A stretch of DNA of 64,000 nucleotides, from NCBI RefSeq assembly GCF_014773275.1, contig NZ_JACWMW010000002.1:682001-746000 (forward strand), given 5' to 3'. Positions 17,063 to 27,252 of the stretch are shown here, in pieces (position 1 is the stretch's first letter; each line of letters begins with the position of its first letter). The notes below the pieces were generated by a model. That model saw only the letters and a program-made list of their open reading frames with translations, made no database searches and was not told the DNA's origin. This DNA is from Mucilaginibacter rigui (GTDB lineage Bacteria > Bacteroidota > Bacteroidia > Sphingobacteriales > Sphingobacteriaceae). A program made the position numbers and the translations under genes.

Positions 17063-17145
17063 ATGTTCTTTACATCAGTATCAGCCGAACTTTGTGTAAT
17101 GAACAAGATATCTCCTCGTACCTCGTTCGATATGACATTTCTGTT

Positions 17146-17727
17146 TTATACGAGGATAGCCGCCTTCACTAAATAAGGCAGGATCTCTTTCTGGAAAGAC
17201 ACAAAATTTTTGCGCACATCGCTGTCGCTTACCGAGGTAAAGGCGAAGCTGAACACAATGCTTTTGCTGCATTTAATGAGGAAACGGATGCGCTGGTGAT
17301 AACCTTCGTGCTTGCGGATACCGGGCAGTTGGGTAAATGATTGTACAAGCAGTTCTTCCAGTTCGTTTGAGAGGTTCTTTAAAAAATCCTGCGAGTTGGT
17401 GCTTTCCCGGATAAAATCCCAGCCGATAAATTCGTTGCACACGGTGTATGACAGGCGGCAGGTTTTCATAATGAGGCTGCTCAGGTGTGCTTCCTCGTCC
17501 ATATCGGCTGTGTTGGTATTGATCAGTTCATCAACACTCACTTTAATATAGTCCATCAGCAAAACATGCAGTACGGCTTCCTTACTATCAAAATACTTGT
17601 AGATGGTGGCCTTCGCAATTTTGGCGCGCTTGGCTATTTCGTTCACACTGGTTTTGTGGTAACCGAATTTGCGGAACAGATCCTGCGCTGCCCGCTTAAT
17701 ACTATCTTTAATTTTATCGGCTTCCAT
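17146..17727 (-). CDS. TetR/AcrR-family transcriptional regulator
   Basis: 193 aa. The N-terminal TetR helix-turn-helix is intact: AAQDLFRKFGYHKTSVNEIAKRAKIAKATIYKYFDSKEAVL (about residues 13-53). The C-terminal ligand/dimer domain is helical and unassigned. It starts 3 bp after the stop of the Rieske-like lipoprotein gene, so it probably belongs to the pheS transcript. Ligand and targets are unknown; no efflux gene adjoins it. Confidence 0.9.
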   Translation of the reverse strand: MEADKIKDSIKRAAQDLFRKFGYHKTSVNEIAKRAKIAKATIYKYFDSKEAVLHVLLMDYIKVSVDELINTNTADMDEEAHLSSLIMKTCRLSYTVCNEFIGWDFIRESTNSQDFLKNLSNELEELLVQSFTQLPGIRKHEGYHQRIRFLIKCSKSIVFSFAFTSVSDSDVRKNFVSFQKEILPYLVKAAILV

Positions 17728-17730
17728 TCA

Positions 17731-18144
17731 CTAATTTGACACAAATATCTCAAATTGTGTGGTATTTACAATGTACGACCTGAGATATTTGGTTGCGGGG
17801 GCTTTAACGGGCCCACCATCTGAAAGTGAGAACTTTGAGCCGCTGCACGGGTCGGTAGCAGTAAAGCCATTATCATCAACCGTAATAGCGCAAAGTTTCT
17901 CGGGCTGGTAACTGCTGCAACGGTCGTAAGCCGCGTATGAGCCATCCACCTGGCGGTAAATAATAATACCGGCAACACCCGCGCCATTTACATAAACATA
18001 GCCACCCGGCGCGTTAAGCGCAGTATAACGGGGATCTGTTTTTACAATTTTTACGTTTACCGGTACGCCCGGCACTACATTTCCGCCTTTGCCGCAACCT
18101 AAAAATAGCAGGCAAATGATAAGCAGTGCCGGTATATTCTTCAT
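17731..18144 (-). CDS. Rieske-fold-like lipoprotein lacking His ligands
   Basis: 137 aa. A lipoprotein signal (LLFLGCGKG, lipidated Cys17). The body resembles a Rieske domain: GIIIYRQVDGSYAAYDRCSSYQPE, then DPCSGSKFSLSDGGPVKAPA. The two Rieske cysteines are in place, but the histidines of C-x-H and C-x2-H are Ser, so a classical 2Fe-2S cluster cannot form as usual. A further Cys lies between them. It starts directly at the pheS stop (no gap) and precedes tetR. Function unknown. Confidence 0.7.
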   Translation of the reverse strand: MKNIPALLIICLLFLGCGKGGNVVPGVPVNVKIVKTDPRYTALNAPGGYVYVNGAGVAGIIIYRQVDGSYAAYDRCSSYQPEKLCAITVDDNGFTATDPCSGSKFSLSDGGPVKAPATKYLRSYIVNTTQFEIFVSN

Positions 18145-19179
18145 TTATATAATATCTGTTGTAAACTGTTTTAAGAAACGTACATCGTTCTCTGAGAATA
18201 AACGCAGATCGCGGATCACGTATTTTAAGTTGGTGATACGTTCTATACCCATACCAAACGCAAAACCTGTGTATTTTTTACTGTCGATACCGCAGTTCTC
18301 CAATACATTAGGATCAACCATGCCGCAGCCTAAAATTTCAACCCAACCGCTGTATTTGCACATATTACAGCCCGCGCCTTTACAAATGGTGCATGATATA
18401 TCCATCTCGGCAGATGGCTCGGTGAACGGGAAGTACGACGGGCGGAAACGCACCCTGGTGCCCTCGCCGTAAAGCTCCTGCACAAAGTGATAAAGCGTTT
18501 GTTTCAGATCGGAGAATGATACATTCTCATCCACATACAAACCCTCTACCTGGTGGAAAAAGCAATGTGCACGTGCAGAGATAGCCTCGTTACGGTAAAC
18601 ACGGCCGGGCATAATAGCGCGGAACGGTGGTTTGCCGTTCTCCATCATGCGTACCTGTACCGATGAGGTGTGTGTACGTAGGGCGATATCATCCGTACCA
18701 TCGCCCTTGCGGATAAAGAAGGTGTCCTGCATATCCCTTGCCGGGTGCTCCTGCGGGAAGTTCAGCGCCGAAAAGTTATGCCAGTCGTCCTCAATCTCGG
18801 GGCCTTCGGCCACCACGAAACCAAGGCGTTTAAATATATCGATGATCTCGTTACGCACCAACGACAGCGGGTGGCGCGAGCCAACCTCAAAGCCATCGCC
18901 GGGCAGGGTTAGGTCAAGGCCTAAGTCCTGGGTTTTTGGTCCGGAGTCTAAACTTTCTTTGATCTCGTTATACCTGCCTTCGGCAAACTGCTTAAACTGG
19001 TTCAGTACCTTACCAAAGGTGCGTTTCTCTTCGGGCCCAACGGTTTTAAACTCCTCAAAAAGGTCTTTTATTAAACCCTTGGTGCCTAAAAATTTTATAC
19101 GGAATGCTTCCAGTTCATCGGCCTTTGCAGCGGTAAACGCCTTTATCTCGGCAGTGTATTGATCTATTTTAGATTGCAT
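18145..19179 (-). CDS. pheS: Phenylalanine--tRNA ligase alpha subunit
   Basis: 344 aa, the usual length for bacterial PheS. The N-terminal coiled coil (~1-90) is followed by the class II core: motif 2 region (FRAIMPGRVYRNEAISARAHCFFHQVEG) and motif 3 (GFAFGMGIERI). RTHTSSVQVRMM and PSYFPFTEPSAEMD are PheS signatures. It catalyses aminoacylation of tRNA-Phe as an alpha2-beta2 enzyme; pheT is not in this window. A TATATTTG box lies 31 nt upstream of the start. A lipoprotein gene follows without a gap. Confidence 0.96.
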   Translation of the reverse strand: MQSKIDQYTAEIKAFTAAKADELEAFRIKFLGTKGLIKDLFEEFKTVGPEEKRTFGKVLNQFKQFAEGRYNEIKESLDSGPKTQDLGLDLTLPGDGFEVGSRHPLSLVRNEIIDIFKRLGFVVAEGPEIEDDWHNFSALNFPQEHPARDMQDTFFIRKGDGTDDIALRTHTSSVQVRMMENGKPPFRAIMPGRVYRNEAISARAHCFFHQVEGLYVDENVSFSDLKQTLYHFVQELYGEGTRVRFRPSYFPFTEPSAEMDISCTICKGAGCNMCKYSGWVEILGCGMVDPNVLENCGIDSKKYTGFAFGMGIERITNLKYVIRDLRLFSENDVRFLKQFTTDII

Positions 19180-19210
19180 TATAACTTATTCCTTCAAAAA
19201 AATGTAACTA

Positions 19211-19218
19211 CAAATATA
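19211..19218 (-). promoter_or_regulatory. -7 promoter box of pheS
   Basis: TATATTTG on the minus strand matches TAnnTTTG, 31 nt before the pheS ATG. No clear -33 element. Confidence 0.5.
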
Positions 19219-19226
19219 CGGTGTAA

Positions 19227-20417
19227 TTATTTAATCACGGCTAATGCCTTGCCTACCTTGGTAAACGCGGCTATGGCTTTATCCAGATGCTCCACATCAT
19301 GCCCGGCCGAGATCTGCACGCGTATACGCGCCTTGCCCTGCGGTACTACCGGATAGTAGAAGCCGATAACGTAAATGCCTTCTTCCAGCATTTTGGCGGC
19401 AAACTCCTGCGCCAGCTTGGCATCGTACAGCATAACGGGTACAATGGGGTGTACGCCCGGTTTTATATCAAAGCCTGCCGTAGTCATTTTCTCGCGGAAG
19501 TATTGGGTGTTGCTTTCCAGTTTATCGCGCAGATCGGTGGTTTCGCTCAGCATATCCAGCACAGCAATTGAGGCGCCTGTAATAGCCGGAGCCAGCGTGT
19601 TACTGAACAGGTAAGGGCGCGAGCGCTGGCGCAGCATGTCAATAATTTCTTTGCGGCCTGACGTAAACCCGCCCGATGCACCACCCAAAGCTTTACCCAA
19701 GGTGCCGGTAATGATATCTATTTTACCCATTACGTTGTGGTGCTCGTGCGTACCGCGGCCGGTTTTACCCATAAAGCCGCTGCAATGGCTTTCGTCAATC
19801 ATTACCAAAGCGTTATATTGTTCGGCAAGGGCGCAAATTTTGTCCAGCTGGGCAATGGTTCCATCCATAGAGAATGCACCATCGGTTACAATAATACGGT
19901 GGCGAAGATCCTGGGTGGCTTTTAATTGCTCTTCCAGATCGGCCATATCATCATGCTTGTAACGCTTGCGCTGTGCTTTACAAAGGCGCACGCCGTCGAT
20001 GATTGAGGCATGGTTCAATTCGTCGGATATAATGGCATCCTGATCGTTAAACAACGGCTCAAAAACGCCGCCATTGGCATCAAACGCAGCTGCATACAGG
20101 ATGGTATCTTCGGTGCCTAAAAATTCAGAGATCTTTTGCTCCAGTTTTTTGTGGATATCCTGCGTGCCGCAAATAAAACGTACGGATGAAAGACCGTAGC
20201 CATGGGTATCCATAGTAGCCTTGGCAGCCGCAATAACTTTTGGATGGGCAGAGAGGCCCAGGTAGTTATTGGCGCAAAAGTTTATCACTTCCTGGCCACC
20301 CTGTACTGTAATATCAGCACCCTGCGGCGATGTGATGATTCTTTCTTTTTTATATAAACCGGCGCTTTCAATATCGGCAAGCTCCTGCTGTAAAACCGGC
20401 TGCAATGTTTTGTACAT
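19227..20417 (-). CDS. kbl: Glycine C-acetyltransferase (2-amino-3-ketobutyrate CoA ligase)
   Basis: 396 aa from the ATG at 20417 ([13 protein letters not shown]); the longer frame to 20480 is spacer. It is an alpha-oxoamine synthase-type PLP enzyme with [21 protein letters not shown] and the Schiff-base Lys242 in [29 protein letters not shown] and TQDIHKKLE are Kbl signatures. It converts 2-amino-3-ketobutyrate plus CoA to glycine and acetyl-CoA in threonine degradation. The partner threonine dehydrogenase is not adjacent. 8-amino-7-oxononanoate synthase is a less likely alternative. Confidence 0.92.
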   Translation of the reverse strand: MYKTLQPVLQQELADIESAGLYKKERIITSPQGADITVQGGQEVINFCANNYLGLSAHPKVIAAAKATMDTHGYGLSSVRFICGTQDIHKKLEQKISEFLGTEDTILYAAAFDANGGVFEPLFNDQDAIISDELNHASIIDGVRLCKAQRKRYKHDDMADLEEQLKATQDLRHRIIVTDGAFSMDGTIAQLDKICALAEQYNALVMIDESHCSGFMGKTGRGTHEHHNVMGKIDIITGTLGKALGGASGGFTSGRKEIIDMLRQRSRPYLFSNTLAPAITGASIAVLDMLSETTDLRDKLESNTQYFREKMTTAGFDIKPGVHPIVPVMLYDAKLAQEFAAKMLEEGIYVIGFYYPVVPQGKARIRVQISAGHDVEHLDKAIAAFTKVGKALAVIK

Positions 20418-20546
20418 AATGTTGCGTATTAAGGCCTCAAAATTAAACAATAACAGGCAATTGAAGGTTATGCCGTACAATTAATATAAATAACACAGGT
20501 AAACAAACATTTTGTGCCTAAATACTATTTACCGTAAAACCACTGT

Positions 20547-23027
20547 ATGAGAAAAAAATTACTTTTCATCTCCTTCATCCTGACGGCTTTAGGTGCTTCA
20601 GCACAGCAGTATAGCTTATCGGGGCGTGTTACCGGGCCAAAGAACGAGCCGGTATCGTTTACATCGGTATATATCCGTAACTCTACTTACGGCACAACGG
20701 CTAATGAAGAGGGCCGTTACCGCTTAAAGTTAAGCCCCGGTACTTATAATGTTACCTACCGTTTCACCGGGTATAAGGAACAAACAGAAAGTATTACCAT
20801 TACCGACCATGACGAGGCGCACGACGTGCAACTGGCCAGCGAGATATTTAAATTTAGCCAGGTGTCTGACAAGTGGAAAGATAACCTTGACCCGGGCGAT
20901 ACCATTATGCGCATGGTTATTGACAAGCGCCGCGCACACCTGGAAGAGGTGAAAGGTTATAGCTGCGCCGTATATGTAAAGGGGGTGCAAAAGCTTTTAA
21001 GCTCGCCAAAATCGTTAACCAGCAAGGCGGTTACCCAGGCGCTTGACCTGGACTCGAACGGGCGGGGCATACTATATCAATCGGAGATGTTATCAAACCT
21101 TAATTTTGAACTGCCCGATAAGGTACGCGAGGTTACCATAGCATCAAAGCAGGCGGGTGTAAACACTGCTTTTGATTACAGCAAAGCATCAGACCTGCAG
21201 GTAAACTTTTACAATAATGTTTTTAAAATAAACGGGCTTAGCACCCGCGGTTATATTTCGCCACTGGCATCAAACGCATTTAATTTTTACAACTACAAGC
21301 TTATTGGCAGCACTATACAAAACGGCCGTACGGTTGATAAAATTGAGGTGATCCCCAGGCGCGAGAACGGCCAATATTTCCAGGGGAATATATACATAGT
21401 AGAAGGCGATTGGCGTTTGTACAGCGCCGACCTGATGCTTACCAATAAACGCAGCAGCCTTAACCTGGTTGATACCCTTAGGGTAAGCCAGCAGTATATC
21501 CCGATTACGGATAGTGTTTGGATGCCTGCGGCGGTGCAGCTAAACTTTAAGGGATCGGTATTAGGGTTTAAATTTGGCGGCTATTACGAGGCCATCTACA
21601 ATAACTATAAACTGAACCCAACCTTCCCGAAAGGTTTTTTTAACGGCGAAATACTGCGGATAGATACCGCAGCCAACATTAAAACGGCAAACTACTGGAA
21701 CGCCAACCGCCCGTTGCTATTAACCCGGCAGGAGGCCCGTGATTATCAAAAGAAAGATAGCATAGCGGCATATAAAAAAACCGATATATACCTGGATTCT
21801 ATTCAACATACCAAAAACAACATCAATTATTTTACTTACACTATATTTGGATATAGCGCCAGTAACCGTGCCGAGACCGATTCGCTTTACATTTTCCCCT
21901 TTCTGCAAACATTTTATTATAATACGGTTGAAGGGTTTGGTATAAATGCTAAGGTACGCTACTCGCATAAGATAGACGATCTGCACTCTTACAGCATTAC
22001 ACCGGCCTTGCGCTATGGCTTTGCCAACAAGCTTTTTAGCGCCAACATGCTGGCCGAGTACTTTAACGACCCATTCCATAACAGTAAGTTTTATGTAAAC
22101 TTTGGCAGCGATGTGCTCGATCTGAATAACGTGGGTACGCGATCATTGTACTTTAACACGCTAAGTACCCTGCTTTATGAGAATAACTATGTAAAGTACT
22201 ACCGGTCGCAGTTTGGCGGGTTTGGTTACCAGCGCGAACTGGCCAACGGTGTTTTATGGATGGGCGGGCTTAATTACTCCAGCCGTACCCAAATGTATAA
22301 TAACGCGTTCGGCCATTTATTTGATGTGAAAAACAAAGAGTACACATCTAACAACCCATTAGCACCGGCGGGCACACCTCCCGATGATCATTCGTTTCTG
22401 TTCCCGCAGCACCAGGCATTAACCTTTAATACATCGGTAACCCTCACGTTCGATCAAAAATACATCACCAGGCCTACCGGCAAATTTAACCTGCCATCAA
22501 AATATCCAACGCTAACCCTAAACTATCGTAAGGGCATTAACAAAGCATTTGGCTCGGATGTAAACTACGATTTTGCATCGGCAGATATCTCACAATACAA
22601 TATGCGGATAGGCTTATCGGGTTTTTCATCCTTTAAATTAACCGCCGGCGATTTCTTTAATCATAACACGCTGTACTATATGGATTACTACCACTACTTA
22701 GGCAACCAGGGTACCACGTTCGATCCTACTTACATCGGTAGTTTTCACTTTTTGCCGTTTTATACTTACAGCACCAGCGGGGCATTCTTTGAAGCACATT
22801 TCCAGCATAATTTTGCCGGATCTATATTAAGCAAGGTGCCATTTATCAGGAAGCTAAAACTGGAAGAGGTTATAGGCGCCAACTTTTTAAGCACCAAAGG
22901 CAACCCCAACTATAAGGAGTTTTATGTAGGCGTGCAGCGCCTTATTTTCCGGGTTGATTACGGAGTATCGTATGCGGGTAACAACAAATACATCCAGGGG
23001 TTCAGGATTTTTTATGGATTACGCTAA
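20547..23027 (+). CDS. Outer-membrane DUF5686 protein with carboxypeptidase-like regulatory domain
   Basis: 826 aa. Signal peptide (ending ASAQQ, residue ~21), then a CarboxypepD_reg-like Ig domain (~22-105: LSGRVTGPKNEPVSFTSVYI), then the long DUF5686 region ending in many short beta strands, consistent with an outer-membrane barrel (C-terminus FRIFYGLR). The family is common in Bacteroidota and has no assigned function. It is distinct from TonB-dependent receptors because no plug domain is seen. Not evidently in an operon. Confidence 0.85.
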   Translation: MRKKLLFISFILTALGASAQQYSLSGRVTGPKNEPVSFTSVYIRNSTYGTTANEEGRYRLKLSPGTYNVTYRFTGYKEQTESITITDHDEAHDVQLASEIFKFSQVSDKWKDNLDPGDTIMRMVIDKRRAHLEEVKGYSCAVYVKGVQKLLSSPKSLTSKAVTQALDLDSNGRGILYQSEMLSNLNFELPDKVREVTIASKQAGVNTAFDYSKASDLQVNFYNNVFKINGLSTRGYISPLASNAFNFYNYKLIGSTIQNGRTVDKIEVIPRRENGQYFQGNIYIVEGDWRLYSADLMLTNKRSSLNLVDTLRVSQQYIPITDSVWMPAAVQLNFKGSVLGFKFGGYYEAIYNNYKLNPTFPKGFFNGEILRIDTAANIKTANYWNANRPLLLTRQEARDYQKKDSIAAYKKTDIYLDSIQHTKNNINYFTYTIFGYSASNRAETDSLYIFPFLQTFYYNTVEGFGINAKVRYSHKIDDLHSYSITPALRYGFANKLFSANMLAEYFNDPFHNSKFYVNFGSDVLDLNNVGTRSLYFNTLSTLLYENNYVKYYRSQFGGFGYQRELANGVLWMGGLNYSSRTQMYNNAFGHLFDVKNKEYTSNNPLAPAGTPPDDHSFLFPQHQALTFNTSVTLTFDQKYITRPTGKFNLPSKYPTLTLNYRKGINKAFGSDVNYDFASADISQYNMRIGLSGFSSFKLTAGDFFNHNTLYYMDYYHYLGNQGTTFDPTYIGSFHFLPFYTYSTSGAFFEAHFQHNFAGSILSKVPFIRKLKLEEVIGANFLSTKGNPNYKEFYVGVQRLIFRVDYGVSYAGNNKYIQGFRIFYGLR

Positions 23028-23058
23028 CGCGTAGTGAGTGGTTGATTGGGTTAGTAGA

Positions 23059-23086
23059 GAGTGGTTTGAATTTGCAAGAACCACTC
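23059..23086. repeat. Hairpin downstream of the DUF5686 gene
   Basis: GAGTGGTT-N12-AACCACTC, perfect 8-bp arms, embedded in a looser inverted array of GGTTGATTGG / CCAACC words. There is no U-tract, so terminator function is uncertain. Confidence 0.4.
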
Positions 23087-23097
23087 ACCAACCAACC

Positions 23098-23128
23098 TTT
23101 CACCATTCACCCAAAATAACTATCTTTG
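23098..23128 (+). promoter_or_regulatory. Promoter of trhO
   Basis: TTTC (23098-23101), a 19-bp spacer, then TATCTTTG (23121-23128), an exact -7 match, 40 nt before the trhO ATG. Confidence 0.6.
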
Positions 23129-23168
23129 CACCTCATTTAACACCGTTTGCAGCGGTATCAATGTGGTT

Positions 23169-24128
23169 ATGACAAAATACAACACACTACTTTACTATTG
23201 TTATTCAACAATAGCCGATGGCGAGCAATTTGCGGCCGATCATTTAAAATTTTGTAAATCGCTTGGGCTAACCGGGCGTATCATCGTTGCTGATGAGGGT
23301 TTAAACGGTACCGTATCCGGCACTGCCGAAGCATGTAAAACCTATATGGATACTTTACATGCCGACGAGCGTTTCGCAGGGATTGATTTTAAGGTTGACG
23401 AGGTGGCAGAGCCTTCATTTGTGAAGATGCACTGCCGCTACAAGTCGGAGATAGTACACTCGGGCCTGCGCGACCCGAACATCATAAACCCGCAAAAACA
23501 AACCGGCAAACACCTGGATCCAAAAGACTTTTTGGCCATGAAAGACCGTGATGATGTGGTAATATTGGATGTACGTTCAAATTACGAACACTCTTTAGGC
23601 AAATTTAAAAACGCAGTTACGCTGGATATCGAGAACTTTCGCGATTTCCCCGCTATGATAAACCAACTTGCCCAATACAAGGATAAAAAGATACTCACCT
23701 ATTGTACCGGTGGCATCAAATGCGAGAAAGCATCGGCCCTGTTACTGCACGAGGGGTTTAGCGATGTTTACCAGCTACACGGCGGTATCATCAAATATGG
23801 TAAAGAAGCAGGAGGCGAAGATTTTGAGGGTAAGTGTTATGTGTTTGATAACCGCCTTTCGGTTGATGTGAACACGGTTAACCCGGTTGTTATCTCTAAA
23901 TGTTTTAACTGCGGTACCACCACTCATAAAATGATCAATTGTGCCAACCCCGAATGTAATGAGCATTTTACCCAGTGCGATGAATGCGGTACCAAAATGG
24001 ATGGCTGCTGCAGCGATGCTTGTAAAGAACACCCGCGCAAGCGTGTGTATGATGGCACAGGCTACTATGTAAAAGTACCGCAGCCGGTAAATACCGCAAA
24101 AAAAGGCAATATTCAGCTGGTTGATTAG
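23169..24128 (+). CDS. trhO: tRNA U34 hydroxylase TrhO (rhodanese family)
   Basis: 319 aa from the ATG at 23169 (MTKYNTLLYYCYST); a GTG two codons earlier is possible. An N-terminal acylphosphatase-like domain (~1-95) is followed by a rhodanese domain with VILDVRSNYEHSLG and the active-site loop TYCTGGIKCEKAS. The C-terminus holds a Cys-rich segment (CFNCG, CANPEC, CDECG, CC) that probably binds zinc. TrhO hydroxylates tRNA uridine 34 to ho5U in an oxygen-dependent way. Length and motifs match the YceA family with the long C-terminus. Confidence 0.93.
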   Translation: MTKYNTLLYYCYSTIADGEQFAADHLKFCKSLGLTGRIIVADEGLNGTVSGTAEACKTYMDTLHADERFAGIDFKVDEVAEPSFVKMHCRYKSEIVHSGLRDPNIINPQKQTGKHLDPKDFLAMKDRDDVVILDVRSNYEHSLGKFKNAVTLDIENFRDFPAMINQLAQYKDKKILTYCTGGIKCEKASALLLHEGFSDVYQLHGGIIKYGKEAGGEDFEGKCYVFDNRLSVDVNTVNPVVISKCFNCGTTTHKMINCANPECNEHFTQCDECGTKMDGCCSDACKEHPRKRVYDGTGYYVKVPQPVNTAKKGNIQLVD

Positions 24129-24202
24129 TTAGATAAGCTATCAATGTAAATTCAAAGGCAAATTGTACTTTCGTATAATTACAGCTGTACCGTTATATAT
24201 CT

Positions 24203-27091
24203 ATGCGTAAACACCTTCTGTTTGCTTTTTTTATTTGCATGAACCTATTAGCCCATGCGGCGGATATTAAAAGCATAGGTGTACCCTACGTTCAAAACTA
24301 TACCAAAGCGCAGTACCAGTCGGGCAACCAAAACTGGTCGGTAACGCGCGATGAGCATGGTATTATGTATTTTGGGAATGATGAGGGCCTGCTATCATTT
24401 GATGGCCGGTACTGGCAATTGAACCGCATGCCCAATGGCCTTATTGTACGCTCTGTGGCGGCCGATGGGAGGGGTAAAATATACTCGGGTGGCTTTGGTG
24501 AGTTTGGCTATTGGGAAAATGATAAAAAGGGTTTTCTTAAATACAATTCGCTTATTCATCTCGTCCCTAAAAAAAATCAGCCTGTAAAAGAAGAAACCTG
24601 GAAGATCTATGTGGATAAAGACAAGGTTATTTTTCAATCCTTTGGTTCTATTTACGTTTACAAAAACGGAAAAGTAAACGTTATAAAGGCTCCAAAGCCA
24701 TTTTTATTTCTGTTTAAAACAGGCAGCCGGTATTTTGTAGAGCAGGTTGATGCCGGCTTGTTTGAGTTAAAAGATGATAAACTTACCTACGTAGAGGGGA
24801 GTAATATTTTAGGCAGCCGTGTGCTATCCGTGCTACCTTTTCAAAAAGGCAAGTATCTTATTGGCACGGCCAAAAACGGTTTATTTATTTATGATGGCAA
24901 GCAGGTAAGCCCGTGGCAAAACCAGGCTAATGACTTTTTAAAAACCTATCAGCTTAATAATGGAGCTTTCATCCCCGGTAAATATATTGCTTATGGTACT
25001 ATTTTAAATGGCATTATCATTATAGATACCGCCGGTAATGTGGTGCAACATATCAATAAATCGAGCGGATTGCAAAATAATACTGTACTGAGTTTATATG
25101 TAGATACCGAACAAAACCTTTGGGCCGGGCTTGATAACGGGATAGATCGTATCGAGGTAAACTCGCCCCTATACTTTTACTTTGATAAAACCGGGCGCTT
25201 TGGTACCGTTTATTCCAGCATCATATTTAATAATAAAATATACCTCGGCACCAACCAGGGGCTTTTTTATAGTGATTGGATAAGTTCGGGTACAAAACGG
25301 CTGCTTCAGTCGTTCGATTTTCAACTCATCCCGGGCTCGCAAGGGCAGGTATGGGAGTTATCCCTGCAGGATGGCCGACTGCTTTGCGGGCATAACGATG
25401 GTACCTTCCAGGTTAATGGTGCATCCATCACAAAAATAAGTTCTATAAGCGGCGGGTGGACAATCAAAAAGTTCAACAGTAACCAGTTGATACAGGGCGT
25501 ATACAATGGGTTGCTTATATACCGTAAAGATGTTGCGGGTAACTGGGTGTTTGACCATAAAATAGAAGGCTTCAGCGAGCCATCGCGTTATGTAGAGCAG
25601 GATAACAAAGGCCAAATATGGATAAGCCATGCCTATAAAGGCATTTATAAGGTTACGCTAAGTGCTGATAGTAAGAAGGTAATATCGCAAAAATACTATG
25701 ATAAAAGCTCGGGCCTGCCCGATAATTATAACGTAGGTGTTTTTAACCTGGATAATCGTATCGTGTTCTCGTCAGATTCGGGCTTTTATGTGTATGATGA
25801 TATTACCGACAGGTTTTATAAATACCAGCAACTGAATAAAGAGCTGCACACCTTTGCAACATCAAATAAAGTGATTGCAGCCATTGGTAAAAAATACTGG
25901 TTTATTAATCACGGCAGGGTAGCACTTGCAGACCTTTCGGTGCCGGGCAAACTAACTATTGATTCGAACCGGTTTAGCAGCTTAAACGGCCAAATGGTAC
26001 AAAACTATGAGAATATAAACCTTATCAACAACCTCACCTATCTTATAAGTGTTGACGATGGCTTTGTTATCCTAAATGATAAAGATGCACTAAAACAAAA
26101 TAAAATAACCCTGCCCGGGGTTTTGATACGTAAGGTAGAGAACATAACCGATAAAACGGCTGTTTTGAGCGACATGAGCAATAATGCTGATATTTATATC
26201 AGTATTCCGTACAATCAGAATAACATTCGTATTGCTTACGCCCTTCCTTATTATAAACAGGCAAAAATTAAATATCAGTATTACCTGGAAGGCTACTCCA
26301 AACAATGGAGCGAATGGAGCCCGCAAAGCCAAAAGGAGTTTACCAACTTAAATCAGGGCACCTATCATTTTAAAGTAAGGGCAAAAATTAACGACGAAAG
26401 TATCTCGGCCGTTAAAACCTTTACGTTTGAGATATTACCGCCATGGTATGCAGGTAAAGTTGCACTTGCGGTTTATGTGTTACTCATTATACTCATTTAC
26501 TACATCATCAGGTACTATTATCGCTTAAAATTAAAAAGGCACCAGCAAGAGATACAGGAGAAGTTACAACGCGAGAAAGAAGAGTTTTTAAATCGCGAAG
26601 CTATAGCTAACGAGCAGCATATAGTAACTATTAAGAACGAACAATTACAGGCCGACCTGGCCAGTAAAAGCCGGGAGTTGGCAAACTCGGCTATGAACAT
26701 TGTTTACAAGAATGAACTATTGCAAAAAATAAGCGACGAGATAAACAACTTTAAAGATAGTGCAGGTAAAAAACTCTCGGAAGACCAGCTTAAAAAAATA
26801 CACAAGGTTATTGATGAAGGCATGAGCGATGACCGCGACTGGAACGTTTTTGAGAACAGTTTTAACGAAGCACATGAGAACTTCTTTAAAAAACTAAAAC
26901 ATGGCCACCCCGATCTGGTACCCAATGATTTGAAACTATGCGCCTACCTGCGCATGAACATGAGCAGTAAAGAAATGGCCTCATTATTAAACATCTCATT
27001 GCGGGGGGTAGAAATACGGCGATACCGCCTTCGTAAAAAGCTTAACCTTGAGCACGACAAGAACCTGGTAGAGTTTCTCATCGAGTTATAA
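24203..27091 (+). CDS. SusR-like membrane-spanning regulator (propeller, Y_Y_Y, HTH)
   Basis: 962 aa. A signal sequence is followed by a periplasmic beta-propeller of two-component-regulator repeats (~40-640: NLWAGLDNGIDRIEV, QIWISHAYKGIYKV) and a Y_Y_Y domain (~680-745: YQYYLEGYSKQWSEWSP). One transmembrane helix lies near 755-775, then a coiled coil rich in K/E/Q. The C-terminal LuxR-like HTH reads LCAYLRMNMSSKEMASLLNISLRGVEIRRYRLRKKL. No kinase domain is present, so sensing in the periplasm is linked directly to DNA binding. It sits upstream of the susC-susD pair and is probably its activator. Confidence 0.88.
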   Translation: MRKHLLFAFFICMNLLAHAADIKSIGVPYVQNYTKAQYQSGNQNWSVTRDEHGIMYFGNDEGLLSFDGRYWQLNRMPNGLIVRSVAADGRGKIYSGGFGEFGYWENDKKGFLKYNSLIHLVPKKNQPVKEETWKIYVDKDKVIFQSFGSIYVYKNGKVNVIKAPKPFLFLFKTGSRYFVEQVDAGLFELKDDKLTYVEGSNILGSRVLSVLPFQKGKYLIGTAKNGLFIYDGKQVSPWQNQANDFLKTYQLNNGAFIPGKYIAYGTILNGIIIIDTAGNVVQHINKSSGLQNNTVLSLYVDTEQNLWAGLDNGIDRIEVNSPLYFYFDKTGRFGTVYSSIIFNNKIYLGTNQGLFYSDWISSGTKRLLQSFDFQLIPGSQGQVWELSLQDGRLLCGHNDGTFQVNGASITKISSISGGWTIKKFNSNQLIQGVYNGLLIYRKDVAGNWVFDHKIEGFSEPSRYVEQDNKGQIWISHAYKGIYKVTLSADSKKVISQKYYDKSSGLPDNYNVGVFNLDNRIVFSSDSGFYVYDDITDRFYKYQQLNKELHTFATSNKVIAAIGKKYWFINHGRVALADLSVPGKLTIDSNRFSSLNGQMVQNYENINLINNLTYLISVDDGFVILNDKDALKQNKITLPGVLIRKVENITDKTAVLSDMSNNADIYISIPYNQNNIRIAYALPYYKQAKIKYQYYLEGYSKQWSEWSPQSQKEFTNLNQGTYHFKVRAKINDESISAVKTFTFEILPPWYAGKVALAVYVLLIILIYYIIRYYYRLKLKRHQQEIQEKLQREKEEFLNREAIANEQHIVTIKNEQLQADLASKSRELANSAMNIVYKNELLQKISDEINNFKDSAGKKLSEDQLKKIHKVIDEGMSDDRDWNVFENSFNEAHENFFKKLKHGHPDLVPNDLKLCAYLRMNMSSKEMASLLNISLRGVEIRRYRLRKKLNLEHDKNLVEFLIEL

Positions 27092-27252
27092 CACTACATC
27101 ATTACCTCTCATACCTCTTTCATGTATATGTTATGCGTGCATAGTTTTTGTAGTATATGATGTTATTATTCATAGTATGTAAAATGCTGAAAGCTATGCC
27201 GTTATATTTTCTTATTAAAATTTTTGAGAAAGTATTTTTAGGTTGATGTATT

